Source: Streptomyces sp. AP-93 (lineage in GTDB: Bacteria > Actinomycetota > Actinomycetes > Streptomycetales > Streptomycetaceae). From it: a DNA stretch of 64,000 nucleotides. Both the position numbers and the translations under genes were made by a program. This document shows, piece after piece, positions 34,882 through 43,711 of the stretch. Positions within the stretch are counted from its first letter, which is position 1. Each line of letters begins with the position of its first letter. The notes beneath the pieces were generated by a model that made no database searches, was not told the origin of the DNA, and saw nothing but the letters and a program-made list of their open reading frames with translations. The DNA is taken from the NCBI RefSeq assembly GCF_022808175.1, contig NZ_JALGBX010000005.1, positions 186,001 through 250,000 on the forward strand, read 5' to 3'.

Positions 34882-35649
34882 TCAGTTGGCGCCCCAGCCG
34901 CCGTCCAGGGGGAGCGAGGAGCCCGTCACGTAGCCGGTGTGCGGACCGCACAGCCACAGGGCGGCCGCCGCGACCTCCTCGGGCTCGATGAGCCGCTTGA
35001 TCGGCGACCGGGTCAGCAGCACCTCGGAGAGCACGTCCCCGGCGGGGATGCCGTGGGCGGCGGCCTGGTCCAGGATCTGCCCCTCGACCAGGGGGGTGCG
35101 GACGTAGCCGGGGCTGATGCAGTTGCTGGTCACCCCGTACGGGGCCCCCTCGATCGCGGTCACCTTGCTCAGGCCCTCCAGCCCGTGCTTCGCCGTCACG
35201 TAGGCCGATTTGTACGCGCTGGCGCGCAGCCCGTGCACGCTGGAGATGTTGACCACCCGGCCCCAGCGGGCGGCGTACATGTGCGGCAGCACGTGCCGCA
35301 GCAGGAGGAAGGGCGCGGTGACCATCACCTGCTGGATCAGGGCGAAGCGCTCGGGCGGGAACTCGGTGATCGGGGCGACGTGCTGGAGCCCGGCGCTGTT
35401 GACCAGGATGTCGACGGCGGCGGGCAGCCCCCCGATGGCGCCGGGGTCGGCCAGATCGGCGGTGTGGGCGTGCCCGCCGACGAGGTCGGCGACGGCCTTG
35501 GCCGCCGCCGCGTCGATGTCGGCCACGTGCACGGTGGCCCCGGCCTCGGCCAGGGCCACCGCGCACGCCCGGCCGATGCCGCTGGCGCCGCCCGTCACCA
35601 GGGCGACGCGCCCCCGCAGACCGGTGGGAGAAGGAAGTTCGCTCGTCAT
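34882..35649 (-). CDS. 3-hydroxybutyrate dehydrogenase (SDR)
   Basis: A 255-residue short-chain dehydrogenase. The NAD site is TGGASGIGRA (about 18), the NAG-type motif NSAGLQHV (about 86), catalytic Ser in NISSVHG (about 134) and YVTAKHG (Tyr/Lys, about 150-154). LQHVAPITEFP and the KHGLEGLSKV stretch are characteristic of 3-hydroxybutyrate dehydrogenases. It oxidises (R)-3-hydroxybutyrate to acetoacetate with NAD in the cytoplasm. Upstream genes on the same strand encode two secreted esterases and the acetoacetate CoA-transferase, which makes the role convincing. ATG 35649. Confidence 0.88.
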   Translation of the reverse strand: MTSELPSPTGLRGRVALVTGGASGIGRACAVALAEAGATVHVADIDAAAAKAVADLVGGHAHTADLADPGAIGGLPAAVDILVNSAGLQHVAPITEFPPERFALIQQVMVTAPFLLLRHVLPHMYAARWGRVVNISSVHGLRASAYKSAYVTAKHGLEGLSKVTAIEGAPYGVTSNCISPGYVRTPLVEGQILDQAAAHGIPAGDVLSEVLLTRSPIKRLIEPEEVAAAALWLCGPHTGYVTGSSLPLDGGWGAN

Positions 35650-35770
35650 GGCTGGAAGCGTAGGGAGGGCCGCGGGCGGCGCCCACGGTGCCGCACCCCA
35701 CACTCGGCGCCGCCCGTATGGAGACGGTCACCATGCGGGCGGCGGCGTACGGGGTGGGGCGCGGGCTCCC

Positions 35771-37192
35771 TCAGGCGTCGAGCGGGCAGCTGGTCAGCAG
35801 GGCCGCGGGGGTGGCCGACGGATCCCGGGGGACGGTGTGGCCGAGCGGTGGCCGCACCCCGCGGCCGATCCAGTCCTCCAGTGCGGTGAAGGCGGCGCGG
35901 TGGCAGGGGGTGAGGGGGCGCAGCCGGTCGGGGAAGGCGTCGACGAGCGAGTCCACGTGGGTGCCACCCTCGATGCGGTAGTAGCGCAGCAGGCTCCCGC
36001 GTCCGGCCCGGCGGACCATCCCGGCGTAGACGTCGGAGTCCTGGGAGATGGGGAGCAGGACGTCGAGGGTGCCGTGCAGGGTGATCAGCGGCTTGCCGAT
36101 CCGGCCGGTCAGCGCGATCCGCCGGACGGCGCGGCGGACCTCCGCGGGCCGGTCGGCGTAGGCGTAGTCGGCGTCACAGGCCGGGGTGCCGGGCGCGCAG
36201 AAGGGGGTCCCGGCCTCGACCGGACCGTCGAAGCCCGGATCGAACTCCTCGCGGTAGATCCGCTGGGTGAGGTCCCAGTAGTAGCTGTGGTGGAAGGGCC
36301 ACAGGAACTCCGAGCCGGCCGGGAAACCGGCGGCGAGCATCGCCTCGTGCGCCTGCCCGGCCCGTGGCCCGCCGGCCGCGTAGACGGGGTAGGCGGCCAG
36401 CGCCGGGGGCAGGAAGGTGAGGAGACTCGGGCCGTCGGCCCGCCACAGGGTGCCCTCCCAGTCCACCCCGCCGTCGTAGAGCTCCGGATGGTTCTCCAGC
36501 TGCCAGCGCACCAGGTAACCCCCGTTGGACATGCCCGTGGCGAGGGTGCGGTCCGGGGGCCGGTGGTAGCGCTGCGCGACGACCGCGCGGGCGGCCCGGG
36601 TCAGTTCAGTGACCCGGGTGTTCCACTCGGCGACGGCATCGCCGGGGGCCCGCCCGTCGCGGTGGAAGGCGACCCCGGTGTTCCCCTTGTCGGTGGCGGC
36701 GAAGGCGTAGCCGCGCGAGAGCACCCAGTCGCCGATGGCCCGGTCGTTGGCGTACTGCTCGCGCACGCCCGGGGAACCGGCGACGACGAGTCCGCCGTTC
36801 CAGCGGTCGGGCAGCCGGATCACGAACTGCGCGTCGTGGTTCCAGCCGTGGTTCGTGTTGGGGACGGCGGCCGGGGCGGCGGTGTCGGGGAAGTAGCCGT
36901 CGATCTGGATGCCCGGCACGCCGGTGGGGACGGACAGGTCCTTGGGGGTGAGGCCGGCCCAGTCGGCCGGATCGGTGTGCCCGGAGGCCACCGTGCCGGC
37001 TGTCGTCAACTCAGCCAGACAATCGGCCTGTTGGAGTTCCGCTCCCGGCACGTGGAGGCGGGCGAGGCGGGCGCAGTGCGCGTCGGCCCCGCCGGCGGCG
37101 GCCGGGGGAGCGGGGAGCGCCAGCAGGGCCGAGGCCAGGAGGGCGACGGCCGCGGTGGCGGTGGCGGTGACGGAACGGATGGCCGGTGGCAC
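35771..37192 (-). CDS. Secreted hydrolase, candidate 3-hydroxybutyrate-oligomer hydrolase (tannase/feruloyl-esterase-like)
   Basis: A 473-residue exported alpha/beta hydrolase. Signal peptide about 1-34 (ending PPAAAGGA). The nucleophile Ser is in ATGMSNGGYLVRW (about 222), the putative Asp in HGTLDVLLP (about 396) and His in IEGGTHVDSL (about 428). Several Cys (for example C40, C58, and CAPGTPAC near 340) would form disulfides outside the cell. The fold resembles tannase/feruloyl esterases and 3HB-oligomer hydrolases. Its position between PHB depolymerase and 3-hydroxybutyrate dehydrogenase favours cleavage of 3-hydroxybutyrate oligomers. ATG 37192 is used. Substrate assignment is inference from context. 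Confidence 0.78.
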   Translation of the reverse strand: MPPAIRSVTATATAAVALLASALLALPAPPAAAGGADAHCARLARLHVPGAELQQADCLAELTTAGTVASGHTDPADWAGLTPKDLSVPTGVPGIQIDGYFPDTAAPAAVPNTNHGWNHDAQFVIRLPDRWNGGLVVAGSPGVREQYANDRAIGDWVLSRGYAFAATDKGNTGVAFHRDGRAPGDAVAEWNTRVTELTRAARAVVAQRYHRPPDRTLATGMSNGGYLVRWQLENHPELYDGGVDWEGTLWRADGPSLLTFLPPALAAYPVYAAGGPRAGQAHEAMLAAGFPAGSEFLWPFHHSYYWDLTQRIYREEFDPGFDGPVEAGTPFCAPGTPACDADYAYADRPAEVRRAVRRIALTGRIGKPLITLHGTLDVLLPISQDSDVYAGMVRRAGRGSLLRYYRIEGGTHVDSLVDAFPDRLRPLTPCHRAAFTALEDWIGRGVRPPLGHTVPRDPSATPAALLTSCPLDA

Positions 37193-37398
37193 GGGAGAGC
37201 CTCCAGAGGGCGCACGGGGACGGGGCAGTTGACTACGGGATGGGGGATGGGGGTCCGGGGGATGGGGATCGGGGGACTGGGCCGGAGGCTACGGCGCGCC
37301 GGTCGGGCGCGGACACGGCTGCGCCCGCCATGTTCGCGGCCCCGGGGATGGAGGCGGGCGCCATGGCGGGCGGCCGGGCCGGTGGGCGGCCGGGCGGT

Positions 37399-38925
37399 TC
37401 AGGGGCAGCCGGCGTCGGCGATGACGAAGTAGCCGGCGGGCGCCTCCTTCAGCGTGTGCGTGACGAAGAGGTTGTAGAGGCCCAGATTCTGCCCCGAGCC
37501 CTTGGCGTACGCGTAGCTCCCGTCCGTCGTGGCCCGGCCCGCTTGCACCTGCTGGTAGTTGTTCGCCTTCCAGCACGCCACGGGCGCGCCGGTCGTGGTC
37601 GCCGTGACCGGTGCGGAGCGGGCCCCGGCCGTTCCCGCGGCGTCGCGGGCCGCCACCGTCCAGCTGTGACCCGTGCCGGGGGCGAGGCCGCCGTCGGTGT
37701 GAGGGGGGCCGGACGGGGTGGCGACGTGGACCCCGTCGCGGTAGACGGCGTAGTCGGCGGCGCCCGGCACCGGGTCCCAGATGAGGGTGACCGTGGTGTC
37801 GCCGACGGCGGAGGCGGCCAGGCCGGAGGGCGCGGGCAGGGTGCCGGGGTCGGGGTCGGTCGCTGAGCCGTCCAGGCCGAAGAACTTCGAGATCCAGTGG
37901 GCGGAGCAGATCGAGGCGAGGAAGTACGCCGCCCCGGTGTGCCCGCACTGCGCAGGACCGGAGCCCGGATCGACCGGGGTGCCGTGCCCGATGCCCGGGA
38001 CCCGGTCCACCTCGACGGCCACCGTGCCGTCGGCGGCCGGGTACTCCTCCTGGCGGGTCGCGTCCGGCCCGATGACGGAGGTGCGGGCGGGAGTCTGCGG
38101 GAGCCCGTGCACAGCCGTCCACTGGTCGCGCAGCTCGTCGGCGTTGCGCGGGACGACGGTGGTGTCCGCGTCGCCCTGCCAGATCGAGACGCGGGGCCAG
38201 GGGCCGGTCCACGCCGGGTAGGCGTCGCGGACCAACTGGGCCCAGGCGGCCGGGGACTTGTCCACCCCGGGGTTCATGCACGTGTAGGGACTTGCGCCCT
38301 TGGCGCAGTCGTAGGGCAGCCCGGCGATCACCGCCCCGGCCGCGAACACGTCCGGGTAGGCCGCGAGCATCACCGAGGTCATGGCGCCGCCGGCCGACAG
38401 GCCGGTGACGAACGTGCGGGCGGGGTCGGCGGAGTAGGCGGAGACGGCGTGGGCGGCCATCTGCTGGACGGACGCGGCTTCGCCCTGGCCGCGCCGGTTG
38501 TCCGCGGCCTGGAACCAGTTGAAGCACTTGTTGAGGTTGTTCGCGGAGGTCGTCTCCGCGAAGACAACCAGGAACCCGTCGCGGTCGGCGAGTTCGGGCA
38601 GTCCGGAGTTGTCCGCGTAGGTCTGGGCGTTCTGTGTGCAGCCGTGCAGGGCGATCACCACGGGCGGGTGGGCCGGGAGTGAGGCCGGCCGGTAGACGTA
38701 CATGGTGAGCTGCCCCGGATTGGCCCCGAACCCGGTGACCCGCTGGAGCGCGACGGCCGCGACGGCGGGCGAGGCGGGCCCGGCCACCACCCCGCCCACG
38801 GCCAGCAGCACCAGGGCGAGCAGGCGTACGAGGGCCCGGCGCGTCAGCCCGTACGTCCGCCCGGGCGGTCGGCGACGGCCTGTGGCCGGGGTGTCGGTGT
38901 CGGTCGATCTGCTGCGCAAGGACAT
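37399..38925 (-). CDS. Extracellular PHB depolymerase family esterase
   Basis: A 508-residue secreted depolymerase. A basic N-terminus and hydrophobic stretch (about 28-55) form the signal peptide. The catalytic domain (about 55-345) shows the oxyanion site ALHGCTQ (about 90), lipase box TGLSAGGAMT (about 168), Asp in WQGDADTTV (about 248) and His in GIGHGTPVD (about 308). A fibronectin III linker (about 365-450) and a C-terminal region (CWKANNYQQVQAGRA..., about 455-508) match PHB-binding domains. It hydrolyses extracellular poly-3-hydroxybutyrate. ATG 38925 has AGGGAG at 7 bp. A dehydrogenase and a CoA-transferase pair for the product flank it. Confidence 0.9.
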   Translation of the reverse strand: MSLRSRSTDTDTPATGRRRPPGRTYGLTRRALVRLLALVLLAVGGVVAGPASPAVAAVALQRVTGFGANPGQLTMYVYRPASLPAHPPVVIALHGCTQNAQTYADNSGLPELADRDGFLVVFAETTSANNLNKCFNWFQAADNRRGQGEAASVQQMAAHAVSAYSADPARTFVTGLSAGGAMTSVMLAAYPDVFAAGAVIAGLPYDCAKGASPYTCMNPGVDKSPAAWAQLVRDAYPAWTGPWPRVSIWQGDADTTVVPRNADELRDQWTAVHGLPQTPARTSVIGPDATRQEEYPAADGTVAVEVDRVPGIGHGTPVDPGSGPAQCGHTGAAYFLASICSAHWISKFFGLDGSATDPDPGTLPAPSGLAASAVGDTTVTLIWDPVPGAADYAVYRDGVHVATPSGPPHTDGGLAPGTGHSWTVAARDAAGTAGARSAPVTATTTGAPVACWKANNYQQVQAGRATTDGSYAYAKGSGQNLGLYNLFVTHTLKEAPAGYFVIADAGCP

Positions 38926-39114
38926 TGAGACTCCCTGAGGTGGCGGGCAGGGTGCGGGCCCGTCGTCCCGGGCCCGCGGTGCCCGCCACCGTAGGAGCGG
39001 CTCACCCCGCCGCGGCATGGCGTGGAGCCCCACAGTCGGACCCCCGCTTGACCGGCCCGTGAGGGTTGTGGGAGCTCCCGCCCGCTGCTATTGAGCCACC
39101 GGATCAGGACAGGT

Positions 39115-39771
39115 TCAGCCGGCCGGGATCCCGCTCGTGCAGTCCACCGCGAGCTCCGCTTCCGTGGCCGTGCGGACCTCGTCCAGCGAGACCCCGGGAG
39201 CCAGTTCGCGGAGCAGGAATCCCTCCGGGGTGACGTCGAGGACCGCGAGGTCGGTGATCACCCGGTGGACGACGCCCCGCCCGGTCAGCGGCAGCGTGCA
39301 CCGCTCCACGAGCTTCGGCGTGCCGTCCTTGGCGGTGTGCTCCATGAGCACGATCATCCTGCGCGCGCCGTGCACCAGATCCATCGCGCCGCCCATCCCC
39401 TTGACCATCTTCCCGGGGATCATCCAGTTGGCCAGGTCGCCCGAGGCCGACACCTGCATGGCGCCCAGCACGGCCACGTCGACGTGCCCGCCGCGGATCA
39501 TGCCGAAGGACAGCGCGGAGTCGAAGAAGGAAGCCCCCGGCAGGACCGTGACCGTCTCCTTGCCCGCGTTGATCAGGTCCGGGTCCACCCCCTCGGCCAC
39601 CGGGTACGGGCCCACGCCGAGGATGCCGTTCTCCGACTGGAACACCACCTCGACCCCCGCCGGAAGGTGAGGGGGGATCAAGGTCGGCAACCCGATCCCC
39701 AGGTTCACGTACGTACCGTCCGTCAGCTCACGGGCGGCGCGGGCCGCCATCTGCTCGCGCGTCAAAGCCAT
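39115..39771 (-). CDS. 3-oxoacid CoA-transferase, subunit B
   Basis: A 218-residue beta subunit of a type I CoA-transferase. The active-site Glu is in [12 protein letters not shown] (about 50) and the NLGIGLPTL motif near residue 25 is typical. With subunit A it transfers CoA from succinyl-CoA to acetoacetate (SCOT activity). ATG 39771 lies one base after the stop of subunit A, so both are made stoichiometrically. As part of the PHB locus it activates acetoacetate to acetoacetyl-CoA for thiolysis. A 3-oxoadipate CoA-transferase is the main alternative, but no 3-oxoadipate genes are nearby. Confidence 0.88.
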   Translation of the reverse strand: MALTREQMAARAARELTDGTYVNLGIGLPTLIPPHLPAGVEVVFQSENGILGVGPYPVAEGVDPDLINAGKETVTVLPGASFFDSALSFGMIRGGHVDVAVLGAMQVSASGDLANWMIPGKMVKGMGGAMDLVHGARRMIVLMEHTAKDGTPKLVERCTLPLTGRGVVHRVITDLAVLDVTPEGFLLRELAPGVSLDEVRTATEAELAVDCTSGIPAG

Positions 39772-39772
39772 G

Positions 39773-40570
39773 TCACACGCCGCCTTGCTGGTCGGGGAGG
39801 AGGGCCGTCCGCACCGTGCGGCGCTCGACGCGCCGCTCCGCCGCCGGATCGCCGGGACGGACGCGGACCACCCGCTGGACGAAGACGCCCGGCAGGTGGA
39901 CGGCGTCCGGATCCAGCTCGCCCGGCTCGACCAGCTCCTCCACCTCCGCGATGGTGACGCGCCCCGCCATGGCGGCGAGGGGATTGAAATTGCGGGCCGA
40001 GGCATGGAAGACGAGATTGCCGTGCCGGTCCCCGGCCGCCGCCCGCACCAAGGCGAAATCGGTGGTGATGCCCTCCTCCAGGAGGTACTCCCGGCCGCCC
40101 CAGCTGCGCAGCTCCTTGGGCGGCGAGGCCACGGCGACGCCCCCGTCGGCGCGGTAGCGCCACGGCAGGCCGCCCTCCGCGACCTGCGTCCCGGCCCCGG
40201 CCGGGGTGTAGAACGCCGGGATGCCCGCGCCGCCGGCCCGCAGCCGCTCGGCGAGGGTGCCCTGCGGGACCAGTTCCACCTCGAGTTCGCCGCTCAGGTA
40301 CTGCCGGGCGAACTCCTTGTTCTCTCCCACGTACGAGCTGGTCATCCGGGCGATCCTGCCCTCGCGCAGCAGCAGCCCCAGCCCCCAGTCGTCCACCCCG
40401 CAGTTGTTCGACACCACGTCCAGGCCGCGTACCTCGGCGCGCTCCAGCAGCGCGCCGATCAGCACGCCCGGCACCCCGCACAAGCCGAAGCCGCCCACCG
40501 CGAGCGAGGCCCCGGCGGGGATGTCCGCCACCGCCCCGGCCGCGCTCGCGACTTCTTTGTCCAGCCCCAT
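39773..40570 (-). CDS. 3-oxoacid CoA-transferase, subunit A
   Basis: A 265-residue alpha subunit. [17 protein letters not shown] (about 26-42) is the glycine-rich CoA-binding motif, and [46 protein letters not shown] (about 80-124) is strongly conserved in SCOT and AtoD proteins. ATG 40570 follows AGGAGGG at 8 bp and is the first gene of a two-gene operon with subunit B. Together they transfer CoA to acetoacetate, completing a PHB-to-acetoacetyl-CoA route with the genes at 34882-38925. Confidence 0.88.
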   Translation of the reverse strand: MGLDKEVASAAGAVADIPAGASLAVGGFGLCGVPGVLIGALLERAEVRGLDVVSNNCGVDDWGLGLLLREGRIARMTSSYVGENKEFARQYLSGELEVELVPQGTLAERLRAGGAGIPAFYTPAGAGTQVAEGGLPWRYRADGGVAVASPPKELRSWGGREYLLEEGITTDFALVRAAAGDRHGNLVFHASARNFNPLAAMAGRVTIAEVEELVEPGELDPDAVHLPGVFVQRVVRVRPGDPAAERRVERRTVRTALLPDQQGGV

Positions 40571-40803
40571 CGCACACCCTCCTCCGTCCGGCCCGTGGCC
40601 GCCGGCCACCCGAACGGGCCGGAACGCGGCCGGGCCGGCCCGACCGACCCTAGGAACCGCCGGCCCGCCCTGGCCATGGCGGCCGGGCACACACCGGACC
40701 GCCGCACTGTGTGTGCCCGGCGCCAGGCAGAATCGGGGGAACCGGCTGAGCCGGAGGTACGTCAGAGCCGTGCCGATCCGGCACCGGAGAACGAGGGGGA
40801 CAC

Positions 40804-41523
40804 ATGGTGCGTCGAACCACCGAGATACGCCTGCGGGTGGCGAAGGCGAAGGCGAGGGCGAAGTCGGCCGTGGGCGTCGCCGTGAGCGTGGGCGCCGCGG
40901 CGGTACTGCTCACCGGCTGCGGGAATGCAGTCGTGGCCGACCCGGTCGATCCCGGCGGGCAGGCAGCCCAGCCCGTGCAGCCCGTCCCGTCCAAGATGGC
41001 CCGGACGTGCCCGGAGACCGGCTCCACCGCACCGCGGCCGGCGCCGACGCTGATCGACGGATCCCCGGCCAACACCCCCGAGGGCGAGCGGCTCTCGCAG
41101 GCGATCGGTGCGCAGGGCGACGGCGCCTTCGCCGACATCTACTCCACCCAGATCACCGACCATCCGGCCGGCCGGGTCGCCCTGTGCGTCACCGACCTCG
41201 CCCGCGGCCGGCTCCTGGTGGAGGCCGCACACGCGGCGGACCCGGAGGCGGACCCGGCCCGGGCCGACTTGTACCTGAGCAAGTACGCGCACCGGACCCT
41301 CCAGGCCGCCGGCGACAAGCTCATCGACCTGAAGGCCGAGTTCCCGATCTACAGCGTCGGCGCCGCCCACGGAGCGGTCGTGAACGTCACCACCAACGAG
41401 GCGGGCGCCAACTCCGCTGCATTCAAGGCACAGCTGGAGAAGGCCACGGGCGGCATCCCCGTCGCCGTCAGGAAGGGCGAGCAGCCCACCCTCCTGGAGG
41501 GACCGCTGCCCGCCGCACCCTGA
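40804..41523 (+). CDS. Lipoprotein of unknown function
   Basis: A 239-residue exported lipoprotein: basic N-terminus (RRTTEIRLRVAKAKARAK), hydrophobic stretch and the lipobox LLTGC with Cys39. The mature part has no recognised domain; two further Cys (near 67 and 117) could pair, and residues about 95-235 seem to be one folded domain with a VVNVTTNEAG stretch. ATG 40804. It diverges from the CoA-transferase operon (233 bp between the starts) and converges with LysR, with a hairpin between. Function not identifiable. Confidence 0.75.
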   Translation: MVRRTTEIRLRVAKAKARAKSAVGVAVSVGAAAVLLTGCGNAVVADPVDPGGQAAQPVQPVPSKMARTCPETGSTAPRPAPTLIDGSPANTPEGERLSQAIGAQGDGAFADIYSTQITDHPAGRVALCVTDLARGRLLVEAAHAADPEADPARADLYLSKYAHRTLQAAGDKLIDLKAEFPIYSVGAAHGAVVNVTTNEAGANSAAFKAQLEKATGGIPVAVRKGEQPTLLEGPLPAAP

Positions 41524-41542
41524 CCCGCGTCGAATGCGGATC

Positions 41543-41572
41543 CCGCCCGGACTCCGCTACGGGTCCGGGCGG
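41543..41572. terminator. Hairpin terminator
   Basis: Perfect 10-bp arms (CCGCCCGGAC / GTCCGGGCGG) with a 10-bp loop, 20 bp after the lipoprotein stop and before the end of the convergent LysR region. Confidence 0.6.
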
Positions 41573-41603
41573 CGGGCGCGAGCCGGATCGCGGCGCAGGC
41601 GAG

Positions 41604-41708
41604 TTACTCGTACGGATCGGGGACGCGGCCCGCGAGGCCGGTCAGCCGATCGAGGAGATCGGCGGGCAGGGTCGGATGGGCGGCGAGGCCGCACAGCAGC
41701 GGGATCAC
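41604..41708 (-). other. 34-codon frame overlapping the LysR stop (possible gene remnant)
   Basis: A GTG at 41708 overlaps the LysR TGA as GTGA, and the frame encodes 34 residues with CGLAAHPTLPADLLDRLTGLAG, resembling one unit of leucine-rich-variant-type repeats. The overlap suggests coupling, but no ribosome binding site is visible, and the product is too short for a repeat protein. Probably the start of a truncated gene. Confidence 0.25.
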
Positions 41709-42655
41709 GGGCGGACCGACCCGGCCAGGGACTCGGCCAGGGCCGTGGCGTGGGGGTGCGGGCGGCGCCGACGTGGCGACAGCACGCCGATGTGCCGTGC
41801 GGGGCACGGGGGTTCGACCGGTACGACCGTCACGCCGTCGGGATCCCCACCCCCATCGCCAGCCCCGATTCCAGCCCCGGTTCCGGCCCCGGGACCGTCC
41901 GCCGACGCCAGTGCGACCCGGGGGATCAGCGCGACGCCGACGCCCGCCTCGACGAGGGAGCGGGCGAAGAAGTAGTCCGTGGTGGAGGCCGCCACCCGGA
42001 GGTCGAAACCGGCCCGTTCCGCGTACCGGCGGAGGTACGCCCCGGTCTTGAGGCAGCCCAGCACCCAGCGGTCGGAGGCGAGTTCGGCCGGAGCGATCGA
42101 CTCGCGCCCCGCGAACCGGTGTCCCGGGGGCAGGACCAGCGCAAGCGGGTCCTCCATCAGCGGCAGCCAGTCGAGCGCGGCCGCCGGTGGCAGCGGCAAC
42201 GGCCCGTCGAAGTGGTAGGTCAGCGCGAGATCGGCGGCGCCCGAGCGGACCATGGGCATGGCCTCCTCCGGCTCGGCCTCCAGGACCGTCAGCTCCACCT
42301 CCGGATGCGCCGCGACGAACCGGGCGAGCGCGCCCGGCAACAGCCGCCGGCCCCCGCTCACGAAGGTGGCGACGGTCAGCCGCGGCCGCTCGGCGGTGAC
42401 CCGGTCGATCTCGTGGCGCACCCGGTCGAGCTCCGCCGACACGGCCTCCGCCGCCTCCACCAGCAGCCTGCCCGGCTCGGTGAGCGTGATCCCGCGCGTA
42501 CTGCGCACGGCGACGGGATGACCGAGGCCGCGCTCCAGGGCCGCGATGTGCTGGGAGACGGCCGAGGGCGTCAGGAGCAGCGCCCCGGCCGCCTTGTTGA
42601 AGCTGCCGTGCTCGGCCACGGCGCGCAGGATGCGCAGCCGCTGCACATCGATCAT
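41705..42655 (-). CDS. LysR-family transcriptional regulator
   Basis: A 316-residue LysR regulator. The N-terminal HTH is LRILRAVAEHGSFNKAAGALLLTPSAVSQHIAALERGLG (about 7-45), the long linker helix follows, and the effector domain (about 90-300) ends with a Gly/Ala/Asp-rich insertion (GPGAGTGAGIGAGDGGG). ATG 42655. It is divergent from the NAD-dependent epimerase-like gene with a 71-bp shared promoter, the normal arrangement of a LysR regulator and its target. Effector unknown. Confidence 0.88.
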   Translation of the reverse strand: MIDVQRLRILRAVAEHGSFNKAAGALLLTPSAVSQHIAALERGLGHPVAVRSTRGITLTEPGRLLVEAAEAVSAELDRVRHEIDRVTAERPRLTVATFVSGGRRLLPGALARFVAAHPEVELTVLEAEPEEAMPMVRSGAADLALTYHFDGPLPLPPAAALDWLPLMEDPLALVLPPGHRFAGRESIAPAELASDRWVLGCLKTGAYLRRYAERAGFDLRVAASTTDYFFARSLVEAGVGVALIPRVALASADGPGAGTGAGIGAGDGGGDPDGVTVVPVEPPCPARHIGVLSPRRRRPHPHATALAESLAGSVRP

Positions 42656-42726
42656 CAGTTTCCCTTACGACGCGTTCAGCACTTCGGTAGTTCCGCTGGG
42701 GACGGTACAGCGGCAGAGTCCCGGAC

Positions 42727-43584
42727 ATGCAGCAGATTCTCGTCATCGGCGGAAGCCGCTATTTCGGAAAGCACCTGGTCACCCTGGAGCGGGACGCCGG
42801 GAACGAGGTGACCGTCCTCAACCGGGGATCCGCCGCCCCGCCCCGCGGCATCGGCCACCTGATCGCCGACCGGGAGGACGAAGCGGGGCTTCGCGCGGCG
42901 CTGGGGGAGCGCACCTTCGACGTGGTCTTCGACCAGGTCTGCTACACGCCCCGGCAGGCGGAGATCGCCCGCCGCGTCTTCGCAGGCCGCACCGGGCGGT
43001 ACGTGATGACCTCGACGATGGAGGTCCACGACCCCGCACCGCCCACCCCCGAGGCGCGCGCCTACGCCGAGGGCAAGCGGCGGGCCGAGGCCGTCCTGGG
43101 GGCGGAGCCCGCCTTCGGCCACGTGGCCGTGCGCACGGCGCACGTACTCGGCGGCGGCCGGGCGGAGTTCACCGGCCGCCTCGCGCACTACGTGGAGCGG
43201 ATCGGCGCCGGGATCCCGGTGGCCGTGCACGAGGCCCCGTACCCGACCTCCTTCATCCACCACCACGAGATCGCCCGCTTCCTGCACTGGGCCGGGCAGC
43301 GGGACTTCACCGGGCCGGTGAACGCCGCCTCGCACGGGGAGCTCGACGTGCTCGGGCTGTCCGGGGCCGTCGCCGAGCGGGTCGGTCGGGCGCTGCGCCT
43401 GCGGACCGTCGCGGCCGGCTGCGAGGCCTCGCCGTTCTCCTTCGACCGGGCCTACGCGATGGACAACGGCCGGGCCGCCGCGCTCGGCTTCCGCTTCGGG
43501 CAGCTCACGGACTGGCTCCCGGAGGCCATCGCGGAGACCGCCGCGGAGGCCGCCGTGGAGACCCCTGCGGGGATCTCGCGATGA
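42727..43584 (+). CDS. NAD-dependent epimerase/dehydratase family protein
   Basis: A 285-residue extended SDR. The nucleotide-binding motif is VIGGSRYFGKHLV (about 6), and it has a TSTMEV segment (about 98) with the catalytic Ser/Thr region; the canonical YxxxK is represented by YAEGKRRAE (about 117). Several plant/bacterial relatives are annotated as reductases or RNA-binding-like epimerases, so chemistry is uncertain. It is probably regulated by the divergent LysR regulator 71 bp upstream. ATG 42727. Substrate not known. Confidence 0.8.
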   Translation: MQQILVIGGSRYFGKHLVTLERDAGNEVTVLNRGSAAPPRGIGHLIADREDEAGLRAALGERTFDVVFDQVCYTPRQAEIARRVFAGRTGRYVMTSTMEVHDPAPPTPEARAYAEGKRRAEAVLGAEPAFGHVAVRTAHVLGGGRAEFTGRLAHYVERIGAGIPVAVHEAPYPTSFIHHHEIARFLHWAGQRDFTGPVNAASHGELDVLGLSGAVAERVGRALRLRTVAAGCEASPFSFDRAYAMDNGRAAALGFRFGQLTDWLPEAIAETAAEAAVETPAGISR

Positions 43585-43711
43585 TCACCGGAACGGACCG
43601 GTTCCGGGTGAATCCGTTGATGCGCCGCGGCGCGGACATCCGTACAACCATCCCGCTCCGGCAGGGGTCTTAGAGGCGAATGTTCGATCGAATCTCCAGG
43701 GGGAAACGGAC

